Shown: positions 7,775 to 15,794 of the stretch, piece after piece
How positions within the stretch are numbered: the first letter of the stretch is position 1
Layout: the number at the start of each line of letters is the position of its first letter
From: Cloacimonetes bacterium SCGC AAA252-N17
GTDB lineage: Bacteria; Cloacimonadota; Cloacimonadia; JGIOTU-2
Direction: 5' to 3'
Assembly (NCBI GenBank): GCA_000404785.1
Contig: ASNI01000004.1
Location: 1-64,000 of the forward strand
DNA: 64,000 bases
The notes under the pieces: generated by a model
Seen by the model: only the letters and a program-made list of their open reading frames with translations
Databases searched by the model: none
What the model was told of the DNA's origin: nothing
Translations under genes and position numbers: made by a program

Positions 7775-9139
7775 ATGAAAAAAAATCTACTTCTTATTAG
7801 TCTGCTTGGTATGCTAGTTTTGTTTTCACCTCTTTGTGGTCATGATGTGTATATTGTGAACAGCAATGACGAAACGCTTTCGCATTATGATACGGTCACA
7901 CAGATTTTAGAAAATCACATACTCCAACTCGGGCAGTATGCTAATCAAATTATCGTTCAGGACAGCATAGCATACGTGGTGAATTCAGGAGTGCACAACA
8001 TACAGATCATCGATCTTGAAACCGAGACGACTCTTGATCACATCCAGTGTCCAAATGGCTCAAATCCTTACTGGATGGTACTGCATCCCAACGGCGATAA
8101 GGCATATGTGAGCGGTCTTTTTACTAATACTGTGTATGTTGTCGATCTCATTGAAAAATCTATTGTAAATTCCCTGTCAGTTGGATCGGCGCCCGAAGGA
8201 ATGGTTGTGTATGATGATAAATTATATGTTATGAATACTACTTACGGCTCATCTCAAGGAAGTGTAACTGTTATAGACACGAATAATGACTCTGTTATTG
8301 ATCAGATTACTGTTGGGAACAATCCACAGTTTGGTGCGGTCGATGCAATGGGAAGATTGCATGTTGTATGTACCGGGAATTACGGCTACGGCAGTCCCCC
8401 AGTTTGGGGAAAAATTTACATAATAAATACTACAAATCATGAAGTAATCACAACCATGGAAATCGGTGACTCGCCGACCAAAATTGCCATCCATCCAAAC
8501 GGCACTGCTTATCTTGCAGATGGATTTGGACTCGGATATATGGCGTATAATTCAATTGATCTTTCAATTATTCATTCCTCAACCGAGCTATGGGCTAGCG
8601 GTGGGAGCTTCATTCATTTTGACGAGAACAGCATACTCTATCTTGGTGATTCTGTTGACTGGGTCAATAATGGAAAAGTATATATCTATTCTGAAAACGA
8701 GGAGCTTCTTCACACACTTACAGTCGGTGTCAATCCGCAAGATGCGGGATTTTACTATCCGGGAACAGGCGTAGATATTCCTCATCATGAAAGTGTTACT
8801 GCCTACAATTATCCCAATCCATTCTCGAACTCGACCACAATATACTTCAATCTAACCACCCGGCTTCACTGCGCTACGCCGTGGCAGGCAGAGAGCACTC
8901 CGATACAGTCATTCTTCCTTACGGGGCAGGCAGAGAACACAGAGATTAATATCTTCAACTTAAAGGGACAACTTGTGCGCGAACTTCTCCCCATCTCACC
9001 CTCGCCAGATCTCTCTATCTCAGTTACGTGGGATTGTACAGACAATAACGGTAAAAAAGTTCCAGGCGGAGTTTATCTTTACAAAATTATTTCTGATGAA
9101 ATAGAAACGACATTTCAAAAAATGATCTATCTGAAATAA
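7775..9139 (+). CDS. Secreted YVTN beta-propeller, BtuG-like, with C-terminal sorting domain
   Basis: N-terminal signal peptide, then a series of about 45-residue YVTN-type propeller blades (residues about 25-335: YVVNSGVHNIQIIDL, AYVSGLFTNTVYVVDL, LYVMNTTYGSSQGSVTVIDT and so on). The last about 100 residues are a FlgD/T9SS-type sorting domain (YNYPNPFSNST ... GGVYLYKI). In Bacteroides, BtuG is a surface propeller lipoprotein that binds B12 very tightly and hands it to BtuB. This gene follows a BtuB-type receptor by 11 bases, so the same job is a good guess. No proper lipobox is present (SPLC), so surface attachment would be through the sorting domain. The sorting domain holds an odd insertion (8857-8940). 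Confidence 0.8.
   Translation: MKKNLLLISLLGMLVLFSPLCGHDVYIVNSNDETLSHYDTVTQILENHILQLGQYANQIIVQDSIAYVVNSGVHNIQIIDLETETTLDHIQCPNGSNPYWMVLHPNGDKAYVSGLFTNTVYVVDLIEKSIVNSLSVGSAPEGMVVYDDKLYVMNTTYGSSQGSVTVIDTNNDSVIDQITVGNNPQFGAVDAMGRLHVVCTGNYGYGSPPVWGKIYIINTTNHEVITTMEIGDSPTKIAIHPNGTAYLADGFGLGYMAYNSIDLSIIHSSTELWASGGSFIHFDENSILYLGDSVDWVNNGKVYIYSENEELLHTLTVGVNPQDAGFYYPGTGVDIPHHESVTAYNYPNPFSNSTTIYFNLTTRLHCATPWQAESTPIQSFFLTGQAENTEINIFNLKGQLVRELLPISPSPDLSISVTWDCTDNNGKKVPGGVYLYKIISDEIETTFQKMIYLK
8857..8940 (+). repeat. Repeat-derived in-frame insertion within the sorting domain
   Basis: Two copies of an 18-base unit, (G)GGCAGGCAGAGA(G/A)CAC at 8881-8898 and 8923-8940, lie inside the coding frame. They fall between the strands TTIYFNL and EINIFNLKGQLV, which are normally joined by a short turn. 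The extra roughly 25 residues (TRLHCATPWQAES...) are rich in Cys, Trp and Gln and unlike the rest of the protein. The base composition is also richer in GC than the surroundings. Confidence 0.6.
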
Positions 9140-9140
9140 T

Positions 9141-10430
9141 ATGAACTATACGGAATTTCTAAAAGAAATATTTGCAAAAACTGCAATAGACAGGAAAATT
9201 GAACTCACAAGGATAAAAAAATTCCTCGATGAGATCGGCAATCCGGAAAAGAAAATACAGGGAATTCATGTTGCCGGAACGAACGGTAAAGGTTCCACGT
9301 GTGCTGCAGTTGAGTCAATTTTACATGCTCATGATTTCTCAGTTGGACTCAATACATCGCCACATCTTGTTGATTACAAAGAACGTTTCCGCATCAATAA
9401 GAAAGAAATTATTCCCGAAGAACTGCTCGAATTGTATCTCAAGAGAAAGGAAGCCCACGAAAGATGCGATACCACCTATTTTGAGATTTCAACTGCAATT
9501 GCCTTTGAACTGTTTTATCAAAAAGGAATTGATTTCTCTATTATGGAGGTCGGGCTCGGCGGACGGCTAGATGCGAGTGTTTTGCTTCATGCAGTTATAA
9601 CTGTCATTACAAATATCGAATATGACCATACAAAATCGTTGGGTAAAACTTTGCCGAAGATAGCAATCGAAAAAGCAGGAATTCTAAAAAGCAGAATACC
9701 ACTTGTTCTTGGTGCAACACGCCCCTCAGCGCGAAAGGCAATTCTGCAAAAAGCAAAATATCTCCATTGCCCGGTCACAGAGTATTCTAAAACAGTTACT
9801 ATATCTCATGAAAGATATAATGAAAATGGTATTTTTTATAACATCTCGATTCCATCATACGATATAAACTGTTCGCACATACACTGCAATCTTGCGGGAG
9901 CGCATCAGGTTGGAAATACTGCTCTAGCGGTTCTCACGTGTGCTGTGCTTTCAAAAATGTATGGATTTCAACTTGATGAGGATAAAACAAGGAATGCACT
10001 GCACTCTGTTGTCTGGAATGGGCGCTTGCAAAAGATTGGAAAAAATCCTACAATCATTCTAGACGGAGCTCATAATCCTGCAGGAATGAGACAGCTCGTT
10101 CAGAACATCAAATCAATATATAAATACAAACGGCTCATAGTTATTCTGGGTATTCTGTATGATAAAAATATCAAGAAAATGGTCAGCATAATTTCCGAGA
10201 TCGCAGATATTATTGTCATCAGCAAATCCCAATCCCACAGAGCTGCTGCGGTTGAAACTCTTGAGAAAGAAGTTAAGAAAACAGGTGTCTGTTACTATAA
10301 AGAGCCGGACAGCATTTCTGCCTTTGAACATGCAAAACGAATCGCAGATAAGGATGATCTCATCTGTGTGAGTGGTTCTTTATATACGATTGGTGAGGTG
10401 CTGGCATATCATCAGAAAGAGTTTATCTGA
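9141..10430 (+). CDS. folC: Folylpolyglutamate synthase / dihydrofolate synthase
   Basis: Mur-ligase family enzyme that adds glutamate to dihydropteroate and to folates. The ATP loop GTNGKGST is at about residue 46, TSPHLVDYKERF follows, then EVGLGGRLDAS, the NIEYDHTKSLG segment and the C-terminal DGAHNPAGM. 429 aa, normal length. It starts one base after the propeller gene stop, so it is probably co-transcribed with the B12 set; a link between folate and B12 metabolism makes sense but is an inference. Its 3' end is partly duplicated 430 bases downstream. Confidence 0.93.
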   Translation: MNYTEFLKEIFAKTAIDRKIELTRIKKFLDEIGNPEKKIQGIHVAGTNGKGSTCAAVESILHAHDFSVGLNTSPHLVDYKERFRINKKEIIPEELLELYLKRKEAHERCDTTYFEISTAIAFELFYQKGIDFSIMEVGLGGRLDASVLLHAVITVITNIEYDHTKSLGKTLPKIAIEKAGILKSRIPLVLGATRPSARKAILQKAKYLHCPVTEYSKTVTISHERYNENGIFYNISIPSYDINCSHIHCNLAGAHQVGNTALAVLTCAVLSKMYGFQLDEDKTRNALHSVVWNGRLQKIGKNPTIILDGAHNPAGMRQLVQNIKSIYKYKRLIVILGILYDKNIKKMVSIISEIADIIVISKSQSHRAAAVETLEKEVKKTGVCYYKEPDSISAFEHAKRIADKDDLICVSGSLYTIGEVLAYHQKEFI

Positions 10431-10460
10431 CTAATTCAAATTCTTTGCCTGATTTTCCTT
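10389..10460 (+). repeat. Direct repeat copy 1 (folC 3' end)
   Basis: The last 42 bases of folC plus 30 bases beyond the stop. Matches 10821-10891 at all but about seven bases and one gap. This is the copy that belongs to the intact gene. Confidence 0.8.
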
Positions 10461-10820
10461 CATGTGGGGGTCGAGTATCCTTTTAAAATCTTTGCCCGTA
10501 ATACTTTTGTAAATTCCTTCAATTAAGAATGATATGAACTCTCAACGAAGGATGAATCTGCATCTACACAGTTTTTATTATAACCATTGTCATTCTTGAG
10601 CACATTCGCTTTACTCAGTATAAACTACGCGAAGAATCTATTTTTTATAGATAGAGACCGTTTTGGGAGTGTTATTCTCACGGAAACGGGAATCTAGCTG
10701 ATTGCTTTTCTGGATTCCCAATCAAGTTGGGAATGACATTCCTTTTTGATTTGGAGTTGACGACTATGTCGTCTTACAATGAGTAAACAACTAAACTCAA
10801 CTCGAGTTTTCAAATATACT
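10461..10820. other. Non-coding stretch with REP-like fragments
   Basis: No gene. It contains a hairpin ATTCCCAA-TCAAG-TTGGGAAT (10714-10734) preceded by TGG and followed by GACATT, and an earlier stretch near 10590-10640 (GTCATTCTTGAG ... GCGAAGAATCT). Both resemble the short palindromic dispersed elements found in many bacterial genomes. The stretch is bounded by the folC-tail direct repeats and may have arrived as one unit. Confidence 0.5.
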
Positions 10821-10891
10821 ATTTGTGAAGTACTTGCCTATCATCAAAAGAGTTTATCCGATTAATTCAAATTCTTTGCCTGATTTTCCTT
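10821..10891 (+). repeat. Direct repeat copy 2 (decayed folC tail)
   Basis: A 71-base copy of the folC end, including the stop region and the following AATTCAAATTCTTTGCCTG block. It has one base missing relative to copy 1 and codes for nothing. It ends a few bases before the stop of the convergent membrane-protein gene. Confidence 0.8.
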
Positions 10892-10896
10892 ACATT

Positions 10897-11694
10897 TTAT
10901 ATCATTTTTCTTTTAACGAACTGATAAATAAAAAACGAACTTATCAAAGAAACAATAAATGAAATCATTGTTCCCCAGAGCAATCCCACACTCCCATAAA
11001 GATATCGCACTGCAACTGCATAAGCTAGCACATTCACCGGACCGCTTACGGTTATTATTTTGAGGACTGCGATAGAAAAATTGGTTCCATGAGAAAAATA
11101 CGTAATGATCATTGTAGATAACATCACAGCGGGAAATGCAGAAAACATACCGCCCACAAGAGGTCCGGCGACCTTTGCCATCAGTACTGCAAATGTTATG
11201 ATAGAGCCACTCAAAATTCCTCTTATGAGTAAGATCGGCGCAGTATGTTTCGTATGTTTTTTCGATTCAGAAGGAAAGGTGTTTCGTTTTTCTAATATGT
11301 AAAATGAAAGTGCTACAAGCACAACGAAACCAATCAATGAAATCAAGAAATTATTGAATCTTACTAATGCAAGAATTAATGACGCAACCGCCCAGAAAAG
11401 AAGCGCACCGCCGAGCGCAACATAAAAATGTCTATTTCTAAGAAGTGCATACACAACCACAAAAAGTGCATCGATTCCCATAATAATTGGCACGACAGTT
11501 GTTGCCTTGGATGCAATTATCGGAGACTGTGTCCACCCGATGAAGAAAAGAGAGATTATGACGGTGCTTGGAATTCCCGCAATAACTCCACCGAGCTTTG
11601 AACCAAACCTCTCTGCAATGATCGTTGCAAAGGTAATCCAGATCCCTCCGATAATAAAACTCAGCAGAATCTTAAGCAGAAAAGTATGATCCAT
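10897..11694 (-). CDS. Integral membrane protein with two repeated halves, function unknown
   Basis: 265 aa with eight or so hydrophobic helices. The two halves resemble each other: GSKLGGVIAGIPSTVIISL near residue 30 and GPLVGGMFSAFPAVMLSTM near 180, each followed by similar helices. The layout suggests an inverted or tandem two-domain carrier, possibly of the DUF3147 type. A short charged loop (KRNTFPSESKKHTKH) separates the halves. It lies downstream of the acyl-CoA ligase on the same strand with a 27-base gap, so co-transcription is likely. I cannot name a substrate. Confidence 0.7.
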   Translation of the reverse strand: MDHTFLLKILLSFIIGGIWITFATIIAERFGSKLGGVIAGIPSTVIISLFFIGWTQSPIIASKATTVVPIIMGIDALFVVVYALLRNRHFYVALGGALLFWAVASLILALVRFNNFLISLIGFVVLVALSFYILEKRNTFPSESKKHTKHTAPILLIRGILSGSIITFAVLMAKVAGPLVGGMFSAFPAVMLSTMIITYFSHGTNFSIAVLKIITVSGPVNVLAYAVAVRYLYGSVGLLWGTMISFIVSLISSFFIYQFVKRKMI

Positions 11695-11721
11695 AAACTT
11701 TTAGACTATAGCACCTCGAAT

Positions 11722-13377
11722 TTATTGAATATTATAGATAAAGCGTTTTATCTTTTTAGTCGGTGTCTTTTCAAACTCTTCAGGGTAAAGCTCAAATTTG
11801 GAGATGAAGCTGTAGGCAGGAAATATCTGGTTGATGTCTTTTCTGTTCTGCTCCATTATGTCTTCGATCTGCGTTTCAGAAGTGTGCTCTGAATCTATCT
11901 TTTCAAAGTCTGCATACACGAGTGCTACAAGTTTTCCGTTTTTCTCAATAACAAGAGATTCCTGAACATAAGGTAGGTTGTTTATTTTTGCTTCCAGTTC
12001 TTCGGGATATATATTCTGTCCTGCTGAGCTGAGCATCATACTTTTTGCACGACCTTTAATAAAGATGAAATTGTCTTCGTCTATCAAACCGAGATCTCCA
12101 GTATGTAACCAGCCATCTTCATCAATTGCAGCAGATGTCGCTTCTGCGTTTTTGTAATAGCCATCCATTACGACCTCACCTCGAACAAGAATTTCTCCTA
12201 CAATATTTTTGGGATCTTCAGAATCAATTTTGGCTTCCAGGAAATTTATTGTCTGTCCGCAGGAACCAGCTTTGTGGATTTTCCAGTCTGAATAGCTAAT
12301 GAGCGGTCCGCACTCAGTCATACCGTAACCAATAGTAATAGGAAATTTGATGTTTTGGAAAAAAGCTTCGGATTCTTCATTCAATGCTGCACCGCCGACT
12401 ACGATTTCGTAGAAATTATCACCAAATGCAGTAACCAGTTTTTTTTTGATCTTATTTTTGATCACGGATTTCAATCCGGGTAGTGCCAACAGCACTTTCA
12501 TGCTTCCTTTATCAAGAACCGGCTTAACCTGTTTGCGATATATTTTCTCAATTATGAGCGGCACTGAGAGAATAAGATGAGGTTTCACATCTGAAAATGC
12601 TTTCATGATGATCTTTGGGGAAGGTAGTTTTGTAAGAAATGTAATATGACAACCAAGTGTGAAAGGGAATAGAAATTCAAAAGCACAACCGTATGCGTGA
12701 GCGAGCGGCAGGAAGGAGAGAATGCGTTCTCCGGCTTTGAGCGGCATGTGCTCATGAGCATACACGATATTCCCGATCAAGCTGTTATGTGAGAGCATCA
12801 CACCCTTTGAAAAACCAGTCGTGCCTGAAGTATATACAATGGCTGCCAGTTTGTCATTTGCGATTTTTTCAAACGTGAAAGAGCTTGGTGTAAGATTTTG
12901 TGCAAATTCAGTATCCCATTGAATTGCCGCTTTTGTGATGTTTTCTTTGAGAGATTTGTGCTTTTGGTAGAGAATTGAGAAATCTTCCAGTGCAAAAATG
13001 ACATTGATGTTCGGAATTTTATTTTCATCAATATCCTCATAAAGCCCATCTCCTACAAACAGCATTTCAGAATCTGAGTGATTTAGAATATGGTGAATAT
13101 CATCAGCTTTGAAATCCGCAAGGATCGGCACAATAACTGTACCGTATGTGACCGCAGCAAGATACGTAATTGCCCAGTTCGTTGAGTTTTTTCCCAGCAC
13201 TGCGATCTTAGTTCCTTTTTTCAGGTCAAGTGCCTTGAATATATGATGAAGCTTCAGTACCTCGCTTGCGGTTTGCCCGTAGGTGAGTGTGCTCCCCCCG
13301 TAATTTGTAAATGCCTTTAGATCCCAATTCTCTTTGATCCCCTTCTCAATATAATCAATAAGGTTTTCTTTTAACAT
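11722..13377 (-). CDS. AMP-dependent synthetase / long-chain acyl-CoA ligase
   Basis: ANL-superfamily adenylate-forming enzyme, 551 aa, cytoplasmic or membrane-associated. Motifs: P-loop YTSGTTGFSKGVMLSHNSL near 175-195, GYGMTECGPL near 355, and GWLHTGDLG with FIKGRAKSMMLSSAGQNIYP in the C-terminal hinge. The GQNIYPEELE region is typical of FadD-like ligases. The C-terminal catalytic lysine (PTKKIKR) is present. It follows the anti-sigma/GNAT gene by about 30 bases and probably shares its transcript. Fatty-acid substrate is by family; chain length is not visible. Confidence 0.88.
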   Translation of the reverse strand: MLKENLIDYIEKGIKENWDLKAFTNYGGSTLTYGQTASEVLKLHHIFKALDLKKGTKIAVLGKNSTNWAITYLAAVTYGTVIVPILADFKADDIHHILNHSDSEMLFVGDGLYEDIDENKIPNINVIFALEDFSILYQKHKSLKENITKAAIQWDTEFAQNLTPSSFTFEKIANDKLAAIVYTSGTTGFSKGVMLSHNSLIGNIVYAHEHMPLKAGERILSFLPLAHAYGCAFEFLFPFTLGCHITFLTKLPSPKIIMKAFSDVKPHLILSVPLIIEKIYRKQVKPVLDKGSMKVLLALPGLKSVIKNKIKKKLVTAFGDNFYEIVVGGAALNEESEAFFQNIKFPITIGYGMTECGPLISYSDWKIHKAGSCGQTINFLEAKIDSEDPKNIVGEILVRGEVVMDGYYKNAEATSAAIDEDGWLHTGDLGLIDEDNFIFIKGRAKSMMLSSAGQNIYPEELEAKINNLPYVQESLVIEKNGKLVALVYADFEKIDSEHTSETQIEDIMEQNRKDINQIFPAYSFISKFELYPEEFEKTPTKKIKRFIYNIQ

Positions 13378-13408
13378 GGCTACTCCTTCTTACTTTTCTG
13401 CTAAAAAA

Positions 13409-14896
13409 TTATACGGACAATTCCCTCTCGTGATCTTTGACCACGTATTCAAAAAGCTCTTTTCCAAAATCCGAAACCACAGTCACTTTTTCAAAGTCGA
13501 TATCAACATTGTTGAGATATTGTAATCTTAGAACATCTCCGTCAAACATTTCAGGAATAATACCAGCAAAGAAAAAACCTTTCATTTCCAGAGGTGCACA
13601 AATACGCTGCACCATCGGGTGGTTGAGAGGAAGATCAACGTAGATGCAATCGATCTTTTGTAAGCATAGTTCGCGTAGCCGAAATCCGATGAGTTCCACA
13701 ACATCTTTACCGAATTGCGAAACTTTCATAAACGCTCTGCCGGGTTCAGTTTGTACTTTTACATCAATCTGTGATTTTTCATCAATATTCTGTGAAATAT
13801 TCTTCTCTGTTGCTTTTTCTATCTTCCTATTCAATCCACTCATTTCATATATCTTTTTTATCATTGCTTTATGATGAAAGGGCAGATACACTTTTTTCTG
13901 CTCTTCTTCTTTCAGCTTGAGATAGAAGAGAACTGTTGTCTGGCGTTTGGTTCTTTGCTGCTTTTCGATTTTTTTGAAAAACATAGTCGATGGAGTGAAC
14001 CCGATCAGAAAACCTGTTTCATGAGCGCCAAGTGAGATATTCCCTTTTTGTGTATAGGGATGAACTGCAACCGCTTCACTGTACATGCCCGCCATATTTC
14101 TTTTCTTTGCATAATCAATAAGGAAGAGTTTTGTTTTTTTGAATATCCCATGTCCTCGATACCTGGGATCGACGACAGCCATTCCTGTTTCACCGATCTT
14201 TGCTTTTGGGGAATCCAGCATCATTGCAAGATGACCAACCAACTCTCCCTCGGGATTTAAAACTACGCAGGAATGAAGTAATTTACTTTTGATGAGCTCC
14301 TTTACTTTCCCCGGATAATAAACAAAATCATTACCATAAGAATATCCGTATGACCGATACATACATTGAGCCATTGGCACAGCATCATCAGCGGTCATCA
14401 AGCGGTAGGTGAGTTCGACTTCTTTTTTATCTGATGGAGCTTCCTCTTTTTCTTCCCGAAATTCGTCGAATTCAGTGATATTTTTATAGGGAAGATTTTT
14501 TACTAATACTACTTCTTTGCCGTCACGACCGAGATTGACAAAATGAATTTCGTCGGCAAATGCCTTCATCAGGACCATACCCAATCCCGAATTTTCGCCT
14601 GGTTTTATTTTTTGGAAATCAAAAGGAAGTCCTTTATCTCTGATGGAAATTACTAGCTGTCCCGGCTTGCGGATTATAATGATCTCGAAATTCCCTTTTT
14701 CATCTTCATCAAAAGCATGTTCGATGACGTTCAAGCTCGCTTCTTCCACGATAAGTTCGAGTTTTTGGGCATCTTCTTTTGGCAGTCCAACAACGGTCGC
14801 AATATCCTGAATGAAATCCATTGCAAGTGGTAAATATTTCTTATCAGCGACGAGGGTTAACTTTGCCAGTTGTGTTTCATAAGAAAGTTTTTCCAT
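13409..14896 (-). CDS. RsbW-like ATPase domain fused to GNAT acetyltransferase
   Basis: 495 aa. Residues about 10-135 are a GHKL ATP-binding domain of the anti-sigma kinase type: N-box EEASLNVIEHAFDE, G1-like IRDKGLPFDF, and GLGMVLMKAFADE. Residues about 160-325 are an acetyltransferase with the acetyl-CoA motif VVDPRYRGHGIFKKT. The remaining C-terminal part is unassigned and contains a second possible acyltransferase-like segment. A fusion of a switch kinase and an acetyltransferase suggests a stress or surface-related regulator that controls acetylation, but no target is visible. It precedes an acyl-CoA ligase. Confidence 0.8.
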   Translation of the reverse strand: MEKLSYETQLAKLTLVADKKYLPLAMDFIQDIATVVGLPKEDAQKLELIVEEASLNVIEHAFDEDEKGNFEIIIIRKPGQLVISIRDKGLPFDFQKIKPGENSGLGMVLMKAFADEIHFVNLGRDGKEVVLVKNLPYKNITEFDEFREEKEEAPSDKKEVELTYRLMTADDAVPMAQCMYRSYGYSYGNDFVYYPGKVKELIKSKLLHSCVVLNPEGELVGHLAMMLDSPKAKIGETGMAVVDPRYRGHGIFKKTKLFLIDYAKKRNMAGMYSEAVAVHPYTQKGNISLGAHETGFLIGFTPSTMFFKKIEKQQRTKRQTTVLFYLKLKEEEQKKVYLPFHHKAMIKKIYEMSGLNRKIEKATEKNISQNIDEKSQIDVKVQTEPGRAFMKVSQFGKDVVELIGFRLRELCLQKIDCIYVDLPLNHPMVQRICAPLEMKGFFFAGIIPEMFDGDVLRLQYLNNVDIDFEKVTVVSDFGKELFEYVVKDHERELSV

Positions 14897-15008
14897 GTGC
14901 GTCCTTATGTGATTTTTAGAAAGCGTGTAAATTATTGCTCAATAGGGAGGTAGCGCGTCAAGAAAATCCGATAATTAAAATAAATCTCAATTCCGCAAAC
15001 CAATATCC

Positions 15009-15185
15009 CTAATTCTTTTTCTTTCTATTCGTCTGAAATCCTGCCGCAGTTCCGATCAAAGCTCCAATAACTACGGGGCTGGCAAACGCATCCTGCCGGT
15101 CCGGTCCAATAAATATCTTAGCGATAATTGCTCCGACAATAAGCCCGGAAATCAGACCAATAAAAATACTTAAAACTCTTTTCAT
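15009..15185 (-). CDS. Small glycine-rich membrane protein (58 aa)
   Basis: MKRVLSIFIGLISGLIVGAI, then IAKIFIGPDRQD, and a second hydrophobic GALIGTAAGF before a basic tail NRKKKN. Two membrane-spanning segments, both with small residues spaced as in glycine-zipper proteins. An AAGGGGC site lies five bases before the ATG. Its ATG overlaps the last stop of the broken lipoprotein frame by four bases (ATGA), the usual sign of coupling. No known family is recognised. Confidence 0.7.
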   Translation of the reverse strand: MKRVLSIFIGLISGLIVGAIIAKIFIGPDRQDAFASPVVIGALIGTAAGFQTNRKKKN

Positions 15186-15742
15186 TTTTGCCCCTTTTGA
15201 ATATTCAATAATTTTTTTACTTCACCCGCTGCCTTATAAAATTTTTTCGGCATTTTAATGCGCCAATCCTTCATTCCATCGAGAAGAATAATAGCGACCC
15301 TTTTTGCAGATATTATTTTGATGAAATCACCATATTCGATCTGGCTTGTATATCTCACAGAGCTGTTATTATCCTAAGAAACCAGAGATTCTACCAGAGA
15401 TGGTGCAACCACAGTAGTGTCATTAAGCACGAAATAAAGCAACAGTTCTTAATTAAAGGGTTCATTCTTTTCTAGAGTATAAATGAAACTTACTGGATCA
15501 TTTGGTTGTGCTTTCCTGCTGGTTCGTACGATGAAATCTATGCTTAATTTAATTCCATCATCTTTCCACTCGATCGGATGCACAGAATACTGATTTGTAT
15601 TTTCAGAGAGAAAGAAAACTTCAACGTATTTTCCAGTAGTAACGCCGGGTATTAAACTTGTTCTTGAAGCGCATTGGGTGAGTACAAATATGCTGATCAA
15701 TACTAATAAAACTAAAAAAAGTTTTGAAGAATTGATTTGCAT
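15182..15742 (-). pseudogene. Lipoprotein gene interrupted by two in-frame stops
   Basis: A single frame of 187 codons with a lipoprotein signal (LTQCA, Cys near 25), then beta-rich sequence. It holds a TAA at codon 98 (15451-15449) and a TAG at codon 123 (15376-15374), yet continues in frame to a TGA at 15182. The frame after each stop reads like one protein (ELLLYFVLNDTTVVAPSLV; then SQIEYGDFIKIISAKRVAII and MKDWRIKMPKKFYKAAGEV), with the final stop overlapping the next start. Two nonsense mutations with no frameshift indicate a young pseudogene. The first 97 codons could still make a secreted product. Function unknown. Confidence 0.75.
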
Positions 15743-15794
15743 TTATTTTTATTTGAAATTGTATACAGGAAGCGTCAAGAAATTTATGAAGGAG

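Noticed and set aside
10461..10820. Insertion sequence downstream of folC
   Set aside because: No transposase frame and no terminal inverted repeats at the borders; only REP-like fragments.
15374..15451. Stop-codon recoding in the lipoprotein gene
   Set aside because: Both TAA and TAG occur and all three stops are used normally by neighbours; two nonsense mutations are simpler.
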